This document shows, piece after piece, positions 1 to 4,958 of a stretch of DNA of 5,214 bases (the first letter of the stretch is position 1; each line of letters begins with the position of its first letter). Below the pieces are notes generated by a model, which worked only from the letters and a program-made list of their open reading frames with translations, made no database searches and had not been told where the DNA came from. Location: NCBI GenBank assembly GCA_031177555.1, contig JAPSGM010000158.1:1-5214 (forward strand), read 5' to 3'. The stretch comes from Chloroflexota bacterium. Lineage in GTDB: Bacteria > Chloroflexota > Limnocylindria > QHBO01. Made by a program: the position numbers and the translations under genes.

Positions 1-492
1 CGCCTCGTGGAAGGCGCCTATGTTGGTGGTCCCGTCGCCGAAGAAGCACACCGCCACTTGGCCCGAGGCGCGGTATTGGGCCGACCATGCCGCGCCCACC
101 GCCACGGGCAGGTGCGCGCCCACGATCGCATAGGAGCCCATCACCCCGTGCGCCACGCTGGTCAGGTGCATGGAGCCGCCCTTTGCACCGTTGAGCGCGC
201 CCTGCCTGCCCATCAGCTCGGCCAGCGCCGGCGCCATGGGCACCCCTCGCGCCAGGTTGTGGTTGTGGCCGCGGTACGTGCAGAACGTCCAGTCGCCCTC
301 GCGCATCGCGGCCGCGAAGCCGGCCGCCACCGCCTCCTGCCCGATGCCGAGATGGGTCGTGCCGCGCACCAGCCCGGCCAGGAACAGCTCGTGCGTGCGC
401 TGCTCGAACCGGCGGCACTCGACCATGGTGCGGTACAGGCGCAGGCGGAGGTCCGGGGCGATATCGGTTCGGGTGGCCGCCGGGGTCGCCAT
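1..492 (-). CDS. Thiamine-diphosphate-dependent 2-oxo acid dehydrogenase E1 component, alpha subunit (partial, N-terminal 164 residues)
   Basis: This is the N-terminal part of an E1 alpha subunit of the pyruvate / branched-chain oxo acid / acetoin dehydrogenase type. These enzymes use thiamine diphosphate to decarboxylate a 2-oxo acid and pass the acyl group to the lipoyl E2 in the cytoplasm. Visible motifs are THLGIGQEAV (residues 46-55), YRGHNHNLARG (73-83), AKGGSMH (103-109) and the cofactor motif GDGTTNIGAFHE (152-163), in which G152-D153-G154 and N157 are the diphosphate/Mg2+-binding positions. The reading frame is open to the left edge, so about half of a typical 320-370 residue subunit is missing. 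The ATG at 490-492 shares one base with the TGA of the upstream M24 gene (TGATG). There is no strong Shine-Dalgarno, which suggests termination-reinitiation coupling. A beta subunit would be expected just beyond the left edge. The family is certain; the substrate (pyruvate, acetoin, branched-chain or another oxo acid) is not. Confidence 0.95.
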   Translation of the reverse strand, partial: MATPAATRTDIAPDLRLRLYRTMVECRRFEQRTHELFLAGLVRGTTHLGIGQEAVAAGFAAAMREGDWTFCTYRGHNHNLARGVPMAPALAELMGRQGALNGAKGGSMHLTSVAHGVMGSYAIVGAHLPVAVGAAWSAQYRASGQVAVCFFGDGTTNIGAFHEA

Positions 493-1760
493 CAGTACTC
501 GTTCGCCACGAACAGGTCCTGCGACGGGAAGCGGGTGATCACCTGGGGCCCATCGGCGGTGACCACTACCTCCTCCTCGATGCGCGCCGCGGAGTAGCCG
601 TCGGTGGCGGGGCAATACGTCTCCAGCGCGATCACCATGCCCTCCTTGAGCTCGATCGGGTTGTCCATCGAGTTCAGGCGGCTGATGATCGGCCGCTCGT
701 GGAGGAACAGGCCCACGCCGTGCCCAAACTGCAGGCCGAAGCACTCCATCTCGCTGTCGAACCCGAACTCCTGGGCCCTGGGCCAGACCGACGCGACCTG
801 GTCGGTGGTGACGCCCGGCTTCATGAGCTCAATGGATGCGTCGATCCATTCGCGGGCTCGCTTGTACGCGTCGCGCTGCGCGTCGGTGGCCGTCCCGACC
901 GTGAACGTCCGGTAGTAGCAGGTCTTGTAGCCGACGTAGGTCTGGATGATGTCGAAGAACGCCTGGTCGCCGGGTCGGATGAGGCGGTCGCTGAAGACGT
1001 GCGGGTGGGGCGAGCAACGCTCCCCGGAGACGGCGTTGATGTTGTCGACGTGCTCGGAGCCCATGTCGAACAGGGCCTTGGTCACGTCGGCCACCAGCTG
1101 GTTCTCCCGCACGCCGGGCTTGAGCCGCTCGGCGATGAGCTGGTAGGCGCCGTCGACCATGGCGCAGGCGGTGTTGAGCAGCGTGATCTCGTCGGCCGAC
1201 TTCACCTCGCGCGCGTCGAGCATGACCTGCTGCCCGTCGCGCACGGTGATGCCCTCCGCCTCGAGCGCGGCCTGCATGGGCGGCTCCAGGATGTCGACGC
1301 CCAGCGGCATGTCGGCCACGCCCTCGTCGCGCAGGATCTGGGCGACCTCGCGCGCGGCACGCGTGAACAGGCCCGCCTCCGGCGCCACCGCCCCACGCAG
1401 CCCGATCATCCCGCCGCGGACGTTCTCGGGCGGCAGCCACGGGCAGTTGAGGCGGTGGTGCTTGGCCGCCGAGCCGAAGTCCCACAGGTGCGGCGCCCCG
1501 CCCCGCGTCAGCAGGGCGTAGCGGGTCATCTTGTCCCTGGCCCACTCCCCGATGTGCGTGCTGGTCACGTAGCGGATGTTGTTGAAGTCGAACAGCAGGA
1601 GCGCGCCGAGCTGGGAGGCGGCGAGCGCGTCGCGCGCGCGGCCGAGGCGATACGTGCGCAGCCGCTCGGGGTTGACGCGCTCCTCCCAGTCGACGTTCAT
1701 CGAGCCGGGCGAGGCCGGCGGGCGAATCGCGGCCGCGGGCGGGGATTCGACGGCGCTCAC
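492..1760 (-). CDS. M24-family (creatinase/prolidase fold) protein with an altered metal site
   Basis: This 422-residue protein has the two-domain layout of M24 enzymes: a creatinase-like N-terminal domain (about 30-180, with DFNNIRYVTS at 58-67) and a C-terminal pita-bread domain from about VKSADEITLL (186-195) onward. Aligned to aminopeptidase P/prolidase, the metal ligands are D270 (AFFDII), H347 (FGHGVGL), E380 (IALETY) and E395 (ARIEEEV). H354-E355 follows at the usual place. The second Asp of the pattern D-x10-D is Cys281 (GYKTCYYRTF in place of GYxSDxTRTF). The family includes peptidases but also creatinase, ectoine hydrolase and the DMSP lyase DddP. The N-domain is reminiscent of DddP from memory, but the Cys argues against assigning that activity. 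The GTG start at 1758-1760 is chosen because a full AGGAGGT lies 6 nt upstream. The first 20 residues are Ala/Pro-rich, and ATG 1700 (residue 21) is the alternative start. The reading frame stays open upstream to 2849 only as a shadow of the cupin gene. Family confident, reaction unknown. Confidence 0.9.
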   Translation of the reverse strand: MSAVESPPAAAIRPPASPGSMNVDWEERVNPERLRTYRLGRARDALAASQLGALLLFDFNNIRYVTSTHIGEWARDKMTRYALLTRGGAPHLWDFGSAAKHHRLNCPWLPPENVRGGMIGLRGAVAPEAGLFTRAAREVAQILRDEGVADMPLGVDILEPPMQAALEAEGITVRDGQQVMLDAREVKSADEITLLNTACAMVDGAYQLIAERLKPGVRENQLVADVTKALFDMGSEHVDNINAVSGERCSPHPHVFSDRLIRPGDQAFFDIIQTYVGYKTCYYRTFTVGTATDAQRDAYKRAREWIDASIELMKPGVTTDQVASVWPRAQEFGFDSEMECFGLQFGHGVGLFLHERPIISRLNSMDNPIELKEGMVIALETYCPATDGYSAARIEEEVVVTADGPQVITRFPSQDLFVANEY

Positions 1761-1766
1761 GTTCGT

Positions 1767-1773
1767 ACCTCCT
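1767..1773 (-). promoter_or_regulatory. Ribosome binding site of the M24 gene
   Basis: AGGAGGT on the minus strand is a complete Shine-Dalgarno match, 6 nt before the GTG at 1758-1760. It decides the start in favour of this GTG over the internal ATG at 1698-1700. It is the strongest ribosome binding site in the window, which suggests high translation of the M24 protein. Confidence 0.85.
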
Positions 1774-1796
1774 ACGGGGCTTCGTCTGTGGCGGTC

Positions 1797-1815
1797 AGCT
1801 CCGCATCTGCGGGCT
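1797..1815. repeat. Inverted repeat near the leftward transcription start
   Basis: CCGCA (1801-1805) and TGCGG (1808-1812) form perfect arms around TC. The stem can continue with AGC (1797-1799) and GCT (1813-1815) if T1800 is bulged. It spans the predicted start of the leftward transcript near 1811, so it is either a third operator half or only a chance GC-rich repeat. It is probably not a leader hairpin, because one arm lies at the transcript's very first bases. Confidence 0.3.
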
Positions 1816-1817
1816 CG

Positions 1818-1847
1818 ATTATCCTCGCGGCCGCCGCCGGGTTTCAA
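1818..1847 (-). promoter_or_regulatory. Predicted sigma70-type promoter for the M24-E1 operon
   Basis: Read on the minus strand, the -35 box TTGAAA lies at 1842-1847 and the -10 box GATAAT at 1818-1823, separated by 18 bp. Each matches the consensus at five of six positions. Transcription would start near 1811, giving an untranslated leader of about 50 nt that carries the AGGAGGT ribosome binding site. The -35 box lies inside the palindrome GGGTTTCAACCC (1839-1850). Confidence 0.65.
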
Positions 1848-1850
1848 CCC
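1839..1850. promoter_or_regulatory. Palindrome GGGTTTCAACCC, candidate operator
   Basis: This is a perfect inverted repeat with 5-bp arms (GGGTT / AACCC) around TC. It covers the -35 box of the leftward promoter, so a protein bound here would block M24-E1 transcription. Its role as an operator for the XRE-cupin regulator is inferred from position only. Confidence 0.4.
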
Positions 1851-1852
1851 CG

Positions 1853-1882
1853 TTTCATTGCAGCGTGCAGTGTCGCTACAAT
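1853..1882 (+). promoter_or_regulatory. Predicted promoter for the cupin-SDR-regulator operon
   Basis: TACAAT at 1877-1882 is a five-of-six match to a -10 box and stands out from the GC-rich surroundings. The best -35 candidate at an acceptable distance is TTTCAT (1853-1858, 18-bp spacer), a weak three-of-six match, so the promoter may depend on an activator or on the -10 element. Transcription would begin about 7 nt after the -10 box, at or next to the GTG at 1890. An imperfect palindrome (1856-1872) fills the spacer, a position suited to repression. Confidence 0.55.
1856..1872. promoter_or_regulatory. Imperfect palindrome CATTGCA-GCG-TGCAGTG, candidate operator
   Basis: The two 7-bp arms match at six of seven positions around a 3-bp centre. 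The site lies between the -35 and -10 candidates of the rightward promoter. That is a typical place for autoregulation by the downstream XRE-cupin gene product, although binding is not shown by sequence alone. Confidence 0.45.
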
Positions 1883-1889
1883 CCTGCGC

Positions 1890-2786
1890 GTGGTGCATCA
1901 CGTGGCGCGGGTGGACTGGTCGTTCGGGCCGGCCTCCTCCGATCCCGCCGAGCGGGCCACCGGTCTCGCTCGCCACACGCTGGTCGGCCGCGACACCGGG
2001 GCGACGCACAGCGAGCTCTCGGTCTCGCGCCTGGAGCCCGGCGGCCGTGTCGGACGGCACATGCACTCCTTCGAGGCGGCGGTCTACGTCCTGGCCGGCG
2101 GACCCGTGCTGGAGCTCGGAGAACGACGCCTCAGGCTGGAAGCCGGGGACTTCGCGCTGGCCCCCATCGGCCTCGCGCACGGCTGGAGCAACCCGGCCGA
2201 CGACGAGGCGCGCTGGCTGACGATCAGCACCCCGATGCGCACCGCCCCAGAGGAGAGACGAGCGGACACGTTTCCGGCCGAGGCGCTGGAGTCCGACGCC
2301 GCGCCGGCCCGCCCGGCCTTCGGCCATCCGGGCAACCGATGGGTGGGCCACTACCCCGGCACGCCGCCCCAGGCCGAGGCGCTGGCACTGCCGGACGGGG
2401 CCCGCGGCCGGCGGCCGGCGGGCATGGACACCGCCCTGCTGGCGTACAGCGGCATCAGCGTGAAGATGCTGGTCGACCGCACCTTCGGCGCCGAGCTGCT
2501 GACCATGTTCACCGTCGACTACGAGCCGAACGGCGCCGCCCAGGTCCACGACCACCCGTTCGAGGAAACGTACTTCTTCCTGGAGGGAGAGATCGAGGCG
2601 GTGCTGGACGGCCGGGAGTACACCGTCCGTGCCGGGGACGTCGTGTTCGCGGGCGTGGGCTCCACCCACGGGTTCTTCAACACCGGGACCGGACGCGTGC
2701 GCTGGATCGAGACGCAGGCGCCGCAGCCGCCGGCCCGCCACGCCTACCGCTGGGTGGATGTCTGGAAGCGGTTCGAGTCCAGCTGA
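1890..2786 (+). CDS. Two-domain cupin (bicupin) protein
   Basis: This 298-residue cytoplasmic protein contains two cupin barrels. The N-terminal barrel has motif 1 RHMHSFEAAVYVLAG (56-70) and motif 2 AGDFALAPIGLAHGWSN (85-101). The C-terminal barrel has VHDHPFEETYFFLEG (219-233) and AGDVVFAGVGSTHGFFN (248-264). The C-terminal site keeps all four metal-binding residues (H220, H222, E226, H260). In the N-terminal site the equivalent Glu is Ala63, leaving H57, H59 and H97. Bicupins include dioxygenases, decarboxylases and ureidoglycine aminohydrolase; none can be assigned here. There is no Shine-Dalgarno, and GTG 1890 lies 7 nt after a TACAAT box, so a leaderless mRNA is likely. GTG 1893, 1902 or 1911 are alternative starts. 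It is the first gene of a tight operon with the SDR and the XRE-cupin regulator. The frame is also open upstream of 1890, but only as an antisense shadow of the M24 gene. Confidence 0.88.
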   Translation: MVHHVARVDWSFGPASSDPAERATGLARHTLVGRDTGATHSELSVSRLEPGGRVGRHMHSFEAAVYVLAGGPVLELGERRLRLEAGDFALAPIGLAHGWSNPADDEARWLTISTPMRTAPEERRADTFPAEALESDAAPARPAFGHPGNRWVGHYPGTPPQAEALALPDGARGRRPAGMDTALLAYSGISVKMLVDRTFGAELLTMFTVDYEPNGAAQVHDHPFEETYFFLEGEIEAVLDGREYTVRAGDVVFAGVGSTHGFFNTGTGRVRWIETQAPQPPARHAYRWVDVWKRFESS

Positions 2787-2789
2787 GAG

Positions 2790-2795
2790 AAGGAG
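2790..2795 (+). promoter_or_regulatory. Ribosome binding site of the SDR gene
   Basis: AAGGAG lies 7 nt before the GTG at 2803-2805 and just after the stop codon of the bicupin gene. It fixes the SDR start, although the frame is open further upstream to 2629. Confidence 0.75.
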
Positions 2796-2802
2796 CGCAG
2801 CA

Positions 2803-3498
2803 GTGGCAGCCGAGGGCAGCGTCGTCATCGTCGGGGGCAACCGGGGCATCGGCCGCGAGATCGCGGCCCACTACGTCAGCGCCGGCACCGAGGTGGTGAT
2901 CACCTGCACCGATGAGGAGCGCGCCCGCGCGGCGTGCGCGGAGCTGGGTCCGCGCGCCACCGGGCTGGAGCTGGACCTGACCCGGCCGGAGGCGATCGCC
3001 GGGGCGCTGTCGTCGGTCGGCAAGGTCCGTTACCTGGTGCTGGCGGCCATCGACCGCGACCACAACACGATCCGCGAGTTCGACATTGGGCGGGCCCTGC
3101 ACCTCGTCACGCTGAAGCTGGTGGGCTACTCGGAGGTCGTCCACAGCCTGCTCGACCGGATGGACGACCAGGCCGCCATCGTCGTGTTCGGCGGCCTCGC
3201 CAAGGACCGGCCGTACCCGGGCTCCACCACGGTGACAACGGTGAACGGCGGCGTGGTCGGCATGGTCCGCACCATGGCCACCGAGCTGGCGCCGATCCGG
3301 GTCAACGCGATCCACCCCGGCATCGTGGGCGACAGCCCGTACTGGAAGGACAAGTCCCTCGACCACGTGGTGGCGCGCACTCCGACGCGACGGCTGACGA
3401 CGATGGCGGATATCGTTGATGCCGTGCGCTTCCTGCTCGAGAACCCGGCCGTCAACGGCGTCGACCTGCGGGTCGACGGCGGCTGGATGATCACCTGA
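2803..3498 (+). CDS. Short-chain dehydrogenase/reductase homologue lacking the catalytic tetrad
   Basis: The 231-residue length and overall pattern match a classical SDR Rossmann fold. The glycine-rich nucleotide loop is VGGNRGIG (10-17), with Val in place of the usual Thr. MATELAPIRVNAIHPGIVGDSP (158-179) and the C-terminal VDLRVDGGWMIT (220-231) are typical of the family. The active site is not typical. Aligning around GMVRTMATELAP and the helix ending LLDRM, the Asn position is Lys105, Ser is Gly131 (VVFGGLAK), Tyr is Val144 and Lys is Asn148 (VTTVN). The NNAG motif is LAAI (80-83). Ordinary SDR hydride-transfer chemistry is therefore doubtful. It may act in another way, bind a nucleotide as a sensor or scaffold, or use different residues. 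The frame is intact, so this is not a decayed gene. The GTG start is supported by AAGGAG, and the gene lies 16 nt after the bicupin and 9 nt before the regulator. Confidence 0.88.
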   Translation: MAAEGSVVIVGGNRGIGREIAAHYVSAGTEVVITCTDEERARAACAELGPRATGLELDLTRPEAIAGALSSVGKVRYLVLAAIDRDHNTIREFDIGRALHLVTLKLVGYSEVVHSLLDRMDDQAAIVVFGGLAKDRPYPGSTTVTTVNGGVVGMVRTMATELAPIRVNAIHPGIVGDSPYWKDKSLDHVVARTPTRRLTTMADIVDAVRFLLENPAVNGVDLRVDGGWMIT

Positions 3499-3500
3499 GG
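3497..3500 (+). promoter_or_regulatory. Ribosome binding site of the XRE-cupin regulator gene
   Basis: GAGG overlaps the SDR stop codon TGA and lies 7 nt before a TTG codon at 3508-3510. It is the reason for preferring this TTG over the GTG codons at 3535 and 3538, which have no visible Shine-Dalgarno. A weak site plus a TTG start would keep the regulator level low. Confidence 0.55.
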
Positions 3501-3507
3501 CGCCGCA

Positions 3508-4257
3508 TTGGATCGGGCAGAGCCGGCCGCGCGGGTGGTGCGGCCCGATTACCCCCAGATCGGCGAGCGGCTCCGCTCGCGACGCCAGGAGCTGCACCTC
3601 AGCCTCCGTGATCTGGCGGAGCGGCTTGGCGTCTCCCCCAGCCTGATCTCGCAGATCGAGCGCGGGCGGGCCAACCCATCGGTCAGCACCCTGTATGCCA
3701 TCGTGGCGGAGCTGGATATCTCGCTGGACGAGCTGCTGTTCGATCGGCGCGTGGAGCGCAACGCCGGCGACGGCACGCGGCCGGACGAATCGGTCCAGGA
3801 CGCGCCGTCCGGCCCGATCCAGCCCGCCAACCAGCGCAAGCGCATCCGACTGGCGTCGGGCGTCATCTGGGAGCGGCTGACCACGCGCTCCGAGCCTGGC
3901 ACCGAGTTCCTCTACGTCATCTACGAGGTGGGCGGGGCGTCGAGCCCGGAGGACGCCTACCAGCGCCACTCCGGCCACGAGTGGGGCTACGTGCTGAGCG
4001 GGTCGCTCCAGGTCACGATCGGGTTCAACGAGTACGTGCTGCAGCCCGGGGACGCGGTATCGCTGGACTCGACCACGCCCCACCGGCTGGTGAACGTGGG
4101 GGACACGCCGGTCCATGCCATCTGGTTCGTGGAGGGCCGCGATTCGCACGACGCGGCGCGCCGCGAGGCGGGAGCTCGGCGGGAGCCGGCCGCGGAATCG
4201 GAGGCGGAGGCGGAAGCGCCGGAGCCCGGAAGCGTCGCGGGCCTGAATCGAACCTAA
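3508..4257 (+). CDS. XRE-family transcriptional regulator with C-terminal cupin sensor domain
   Basis: This 249-residue DNA-binding protein has an N-terminal XRE helix-turn-helix (about 17-76; recognition-helix region SPSLISQIERGRANPS at 43-58) joined by a polar linker (about 82-110) to a cupin domain (about 125-210). The cupin shows H154, H157-E158, YVLSGSL (161-167), LQPGD (178-182) and TPHRLVN (190-196), the usual layout in SutR/PuuR-type regulators. These typically sense a small metabolite through the cupin and control a neighbouring catabolic operon. The last 38 residues or so are an Ala/Glu/Arg-rich tail (HDAARREAGARREPAAESEA...) that is probably disordered. A TTG start with GAGG is preferred; a start at GTG 3535 or 3538 would remove about ten residues and leave the HTH intact. 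As the last gene of the operon it probably regulates itself and the divergent M24-E1 genes from the 1761-1889 region (inference). The stop codon overlaps the stop of convergent livF. Confidence 0.92.
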   Translation: MDRAEPAARVVRPDYPQIGERLRSRRQELHLSLRDLAERLGVSPSLISQIERGRANPSVSTLYAIVAELDISLDELLFDRRVERNAGDGTRPDESVQDAPSGPIQPANQRKRIRLASGVIWERLTTRSEPGTEFLYVIYEVGGASSPEDAYQRHSGHEWGYVLSGSLQVTIGFNEYVLQPGDAVSLDSTTPHRLVNVGDTPVHAIWFVEGRDSHDAARREAGARREPAAESEAEAEAPEPGSVAGLNRT

Positions 4258-4958
4258 ACGCCCAGCACCAGGCGCCGGATCTCGGGGTTCGCGGCGAGCT
4301 CCTCCGACGTCCCGGCCTGCACGATTCGCCCCTCGGCCAGCAGGTAACCGCGGCCCGCGACCTCGAAGGCGCGCTGGGCGTTCTGCTCCACCAGCAGGAC
4401 GCTGACGCCGGCCGACTGGATGGCACGGATCACGTCGAAGACCTCGTCCACCACCACCGGGGCCAGGCCCAGCGACGGCTCGTCCATGAGCAACAGGCGG
4501 GGCTGCGCCATCAGCGCGCGACCGATGGCCAGCATCTGCTGCTCCCCGCCGCTGAGCGTGCCGGCCCGCTGGCCCGCCCGTTCCCGCAGCCTGGGGAAGA
4601 GGTCGAGCACCCGTGCCAGCGAGGCAGCGTGGCCGTCGCGGGCCTCGGAGCGGTAGGCACCCAGGTCCAGGTTGTCCTGCACCGTCATGCCCGGGAAGAT
4701 GCGGCGTCCCTCCGGCACGATGGCCAGGCCATGGCCACAGACCCGGTGAGAGGGGAGCCGGGTCACGTCGTGGCCGTCCATCACGATCCGCCCTTCGCTG
4801 GCGCGCTGCAGGCCGGCGATGGTGTTCACCAGCGTCGACTTGCCGGCGCCGTTCGGCCCCACGATGCTGACCACCTCGCCATCGCGCACGTCCAGGTCGA
4901 CGCCCCGCAGCGCGACCGCCTCGCCGTACTGCGCCCGGAGGCCGCGCACCTCAAGCAC
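4254..4958 (-). CDS. livF: Branched-chain amino acid-type ABC transporter ATP-binding protein LivF
   Basis: This 234-residue cytoplasmic ATPase belongs to the HAAT (LivFGHM) importer family. It shows Walker A GPNGAGKST (34-42), the LivF-typical EGRRIFPGMTVQDNL (83-97), ABC signature LSGGEQQ (135-141), Walker B LLLMDE (155-160) with PSLGLAP, and LLVEQN (188-193), where Gln replaces the switch His as is usual in LivF. The length is standard. The GTG start at 4956-4958 has GAGGGG 7 nt upstream and overlaps the end of livG by 8 nt, so the two are translationally coupled. Transporters of this family carry branched-chain amino acids but also urea, amides, short carboxylates and aromatic acids, so the cargo may be the substrate of the neighbouring catabolic genes; that link is inference. 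The gene ends tail-to-tail with the XRE-cupin gene, with no spacer. Confidence 0.96.
   Translation of the reverse strand: MLEVRGLRAQYGEAVALRGVDLDVRDGEVVSIVGPNGAGKSTLVNTIAGLQRASEGRIVMDGHDVTRLPSHRVCGHGLAIVPEGRRIFPGMTVQDNLDLGAYRSEARDGHAASLARVLDLFPRLRERAGQRAGTLSGGEQQMLAIGRALMAQPRLLLMDEPSLGLAPVVVDEVFDVIRAIQSAGVSVLLVEQNAQRAFEVAGRGYLLAEGRIVQAGTSEELAANPEIRRLVLGV

Larger units (their letters stand above)
1761..1889. promoter_or_regulatory. Divergent intergenic control region
   Basis: This 129-bp gap separates the leftward M24-E1 operon from the rightward cupin-SDR-regulator operon. It is the only sizeable non-coding stretch in the window and has visibly more A/T around 1815-1882 than the genes do. 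It holds one sigma70-like promoter for each direction, three short inverted repeats and a pair of GTTTCA repeats exactly 11 bp apart (1841-1846 and 1852-1857). The last gene of the rightward operon encodes an XRE-cupin repressor/activator, so this region is the most likely place for it to bind (inference). Confidence 0.8.

Noticed and set aside
492..1760. Naming the M24 gene dddP (DMSP lyase), doeA (ectoine hydrolase) or pepQ/pepP
   Set aside because: The N-domain recalls DddP from memory only, and the altered metal position (Cys281) does not fit the known ligand sets of any of these. A sequence search would be needed to decide.
1858..1863. TTGCAG as the -35 box of the rightward promoter
   Set aside because: It matches the consensus better than TTTCAT but leaves only 13 bp to TACAAT, too short for a sigma70 promoter.
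699..1889. Plus-strand open frame continuous with the bicupin, which would give a 695-residue protein
   Set aside because: This stretch is antisense to the well-supported M24 gene, is rich in R/G/V/H with no family signal, and results from GC-rich codon bias. Homology to cupins begins only after 1890.
1890..2786. Naming the bicupin as ureidoglycine aminohydrolase
   Set aside because: The two-cupin layout is shared, but the C-terminal site reads HDHPFEE rather than the ExHxxxH arrangement I associate with that enzyme, and no allantoin or ureide genes are nearby.
1761..2849. Upstream extension of the M24 frame to a 785-residue protein
   Set aside because: The extra part is antisense to the bicupin, and the AGGAGGT before GTG 1758-1760 marks the real start.
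1865..2899. A 344-residue plus-strand frame overlapping the bicupin
   Set aside because: It is very rich in R, G and A, has no motifs, and is the wrong frame of the bicupin gene.
2677..4149. A 490-residue minus-strand open frame
   Set aside because: It is a shadow of the SDR and XRE-cupin genes. Its composition (R, D, H, V-rich) has no recognisable domain, and it crosses three genuine plus-strand features.
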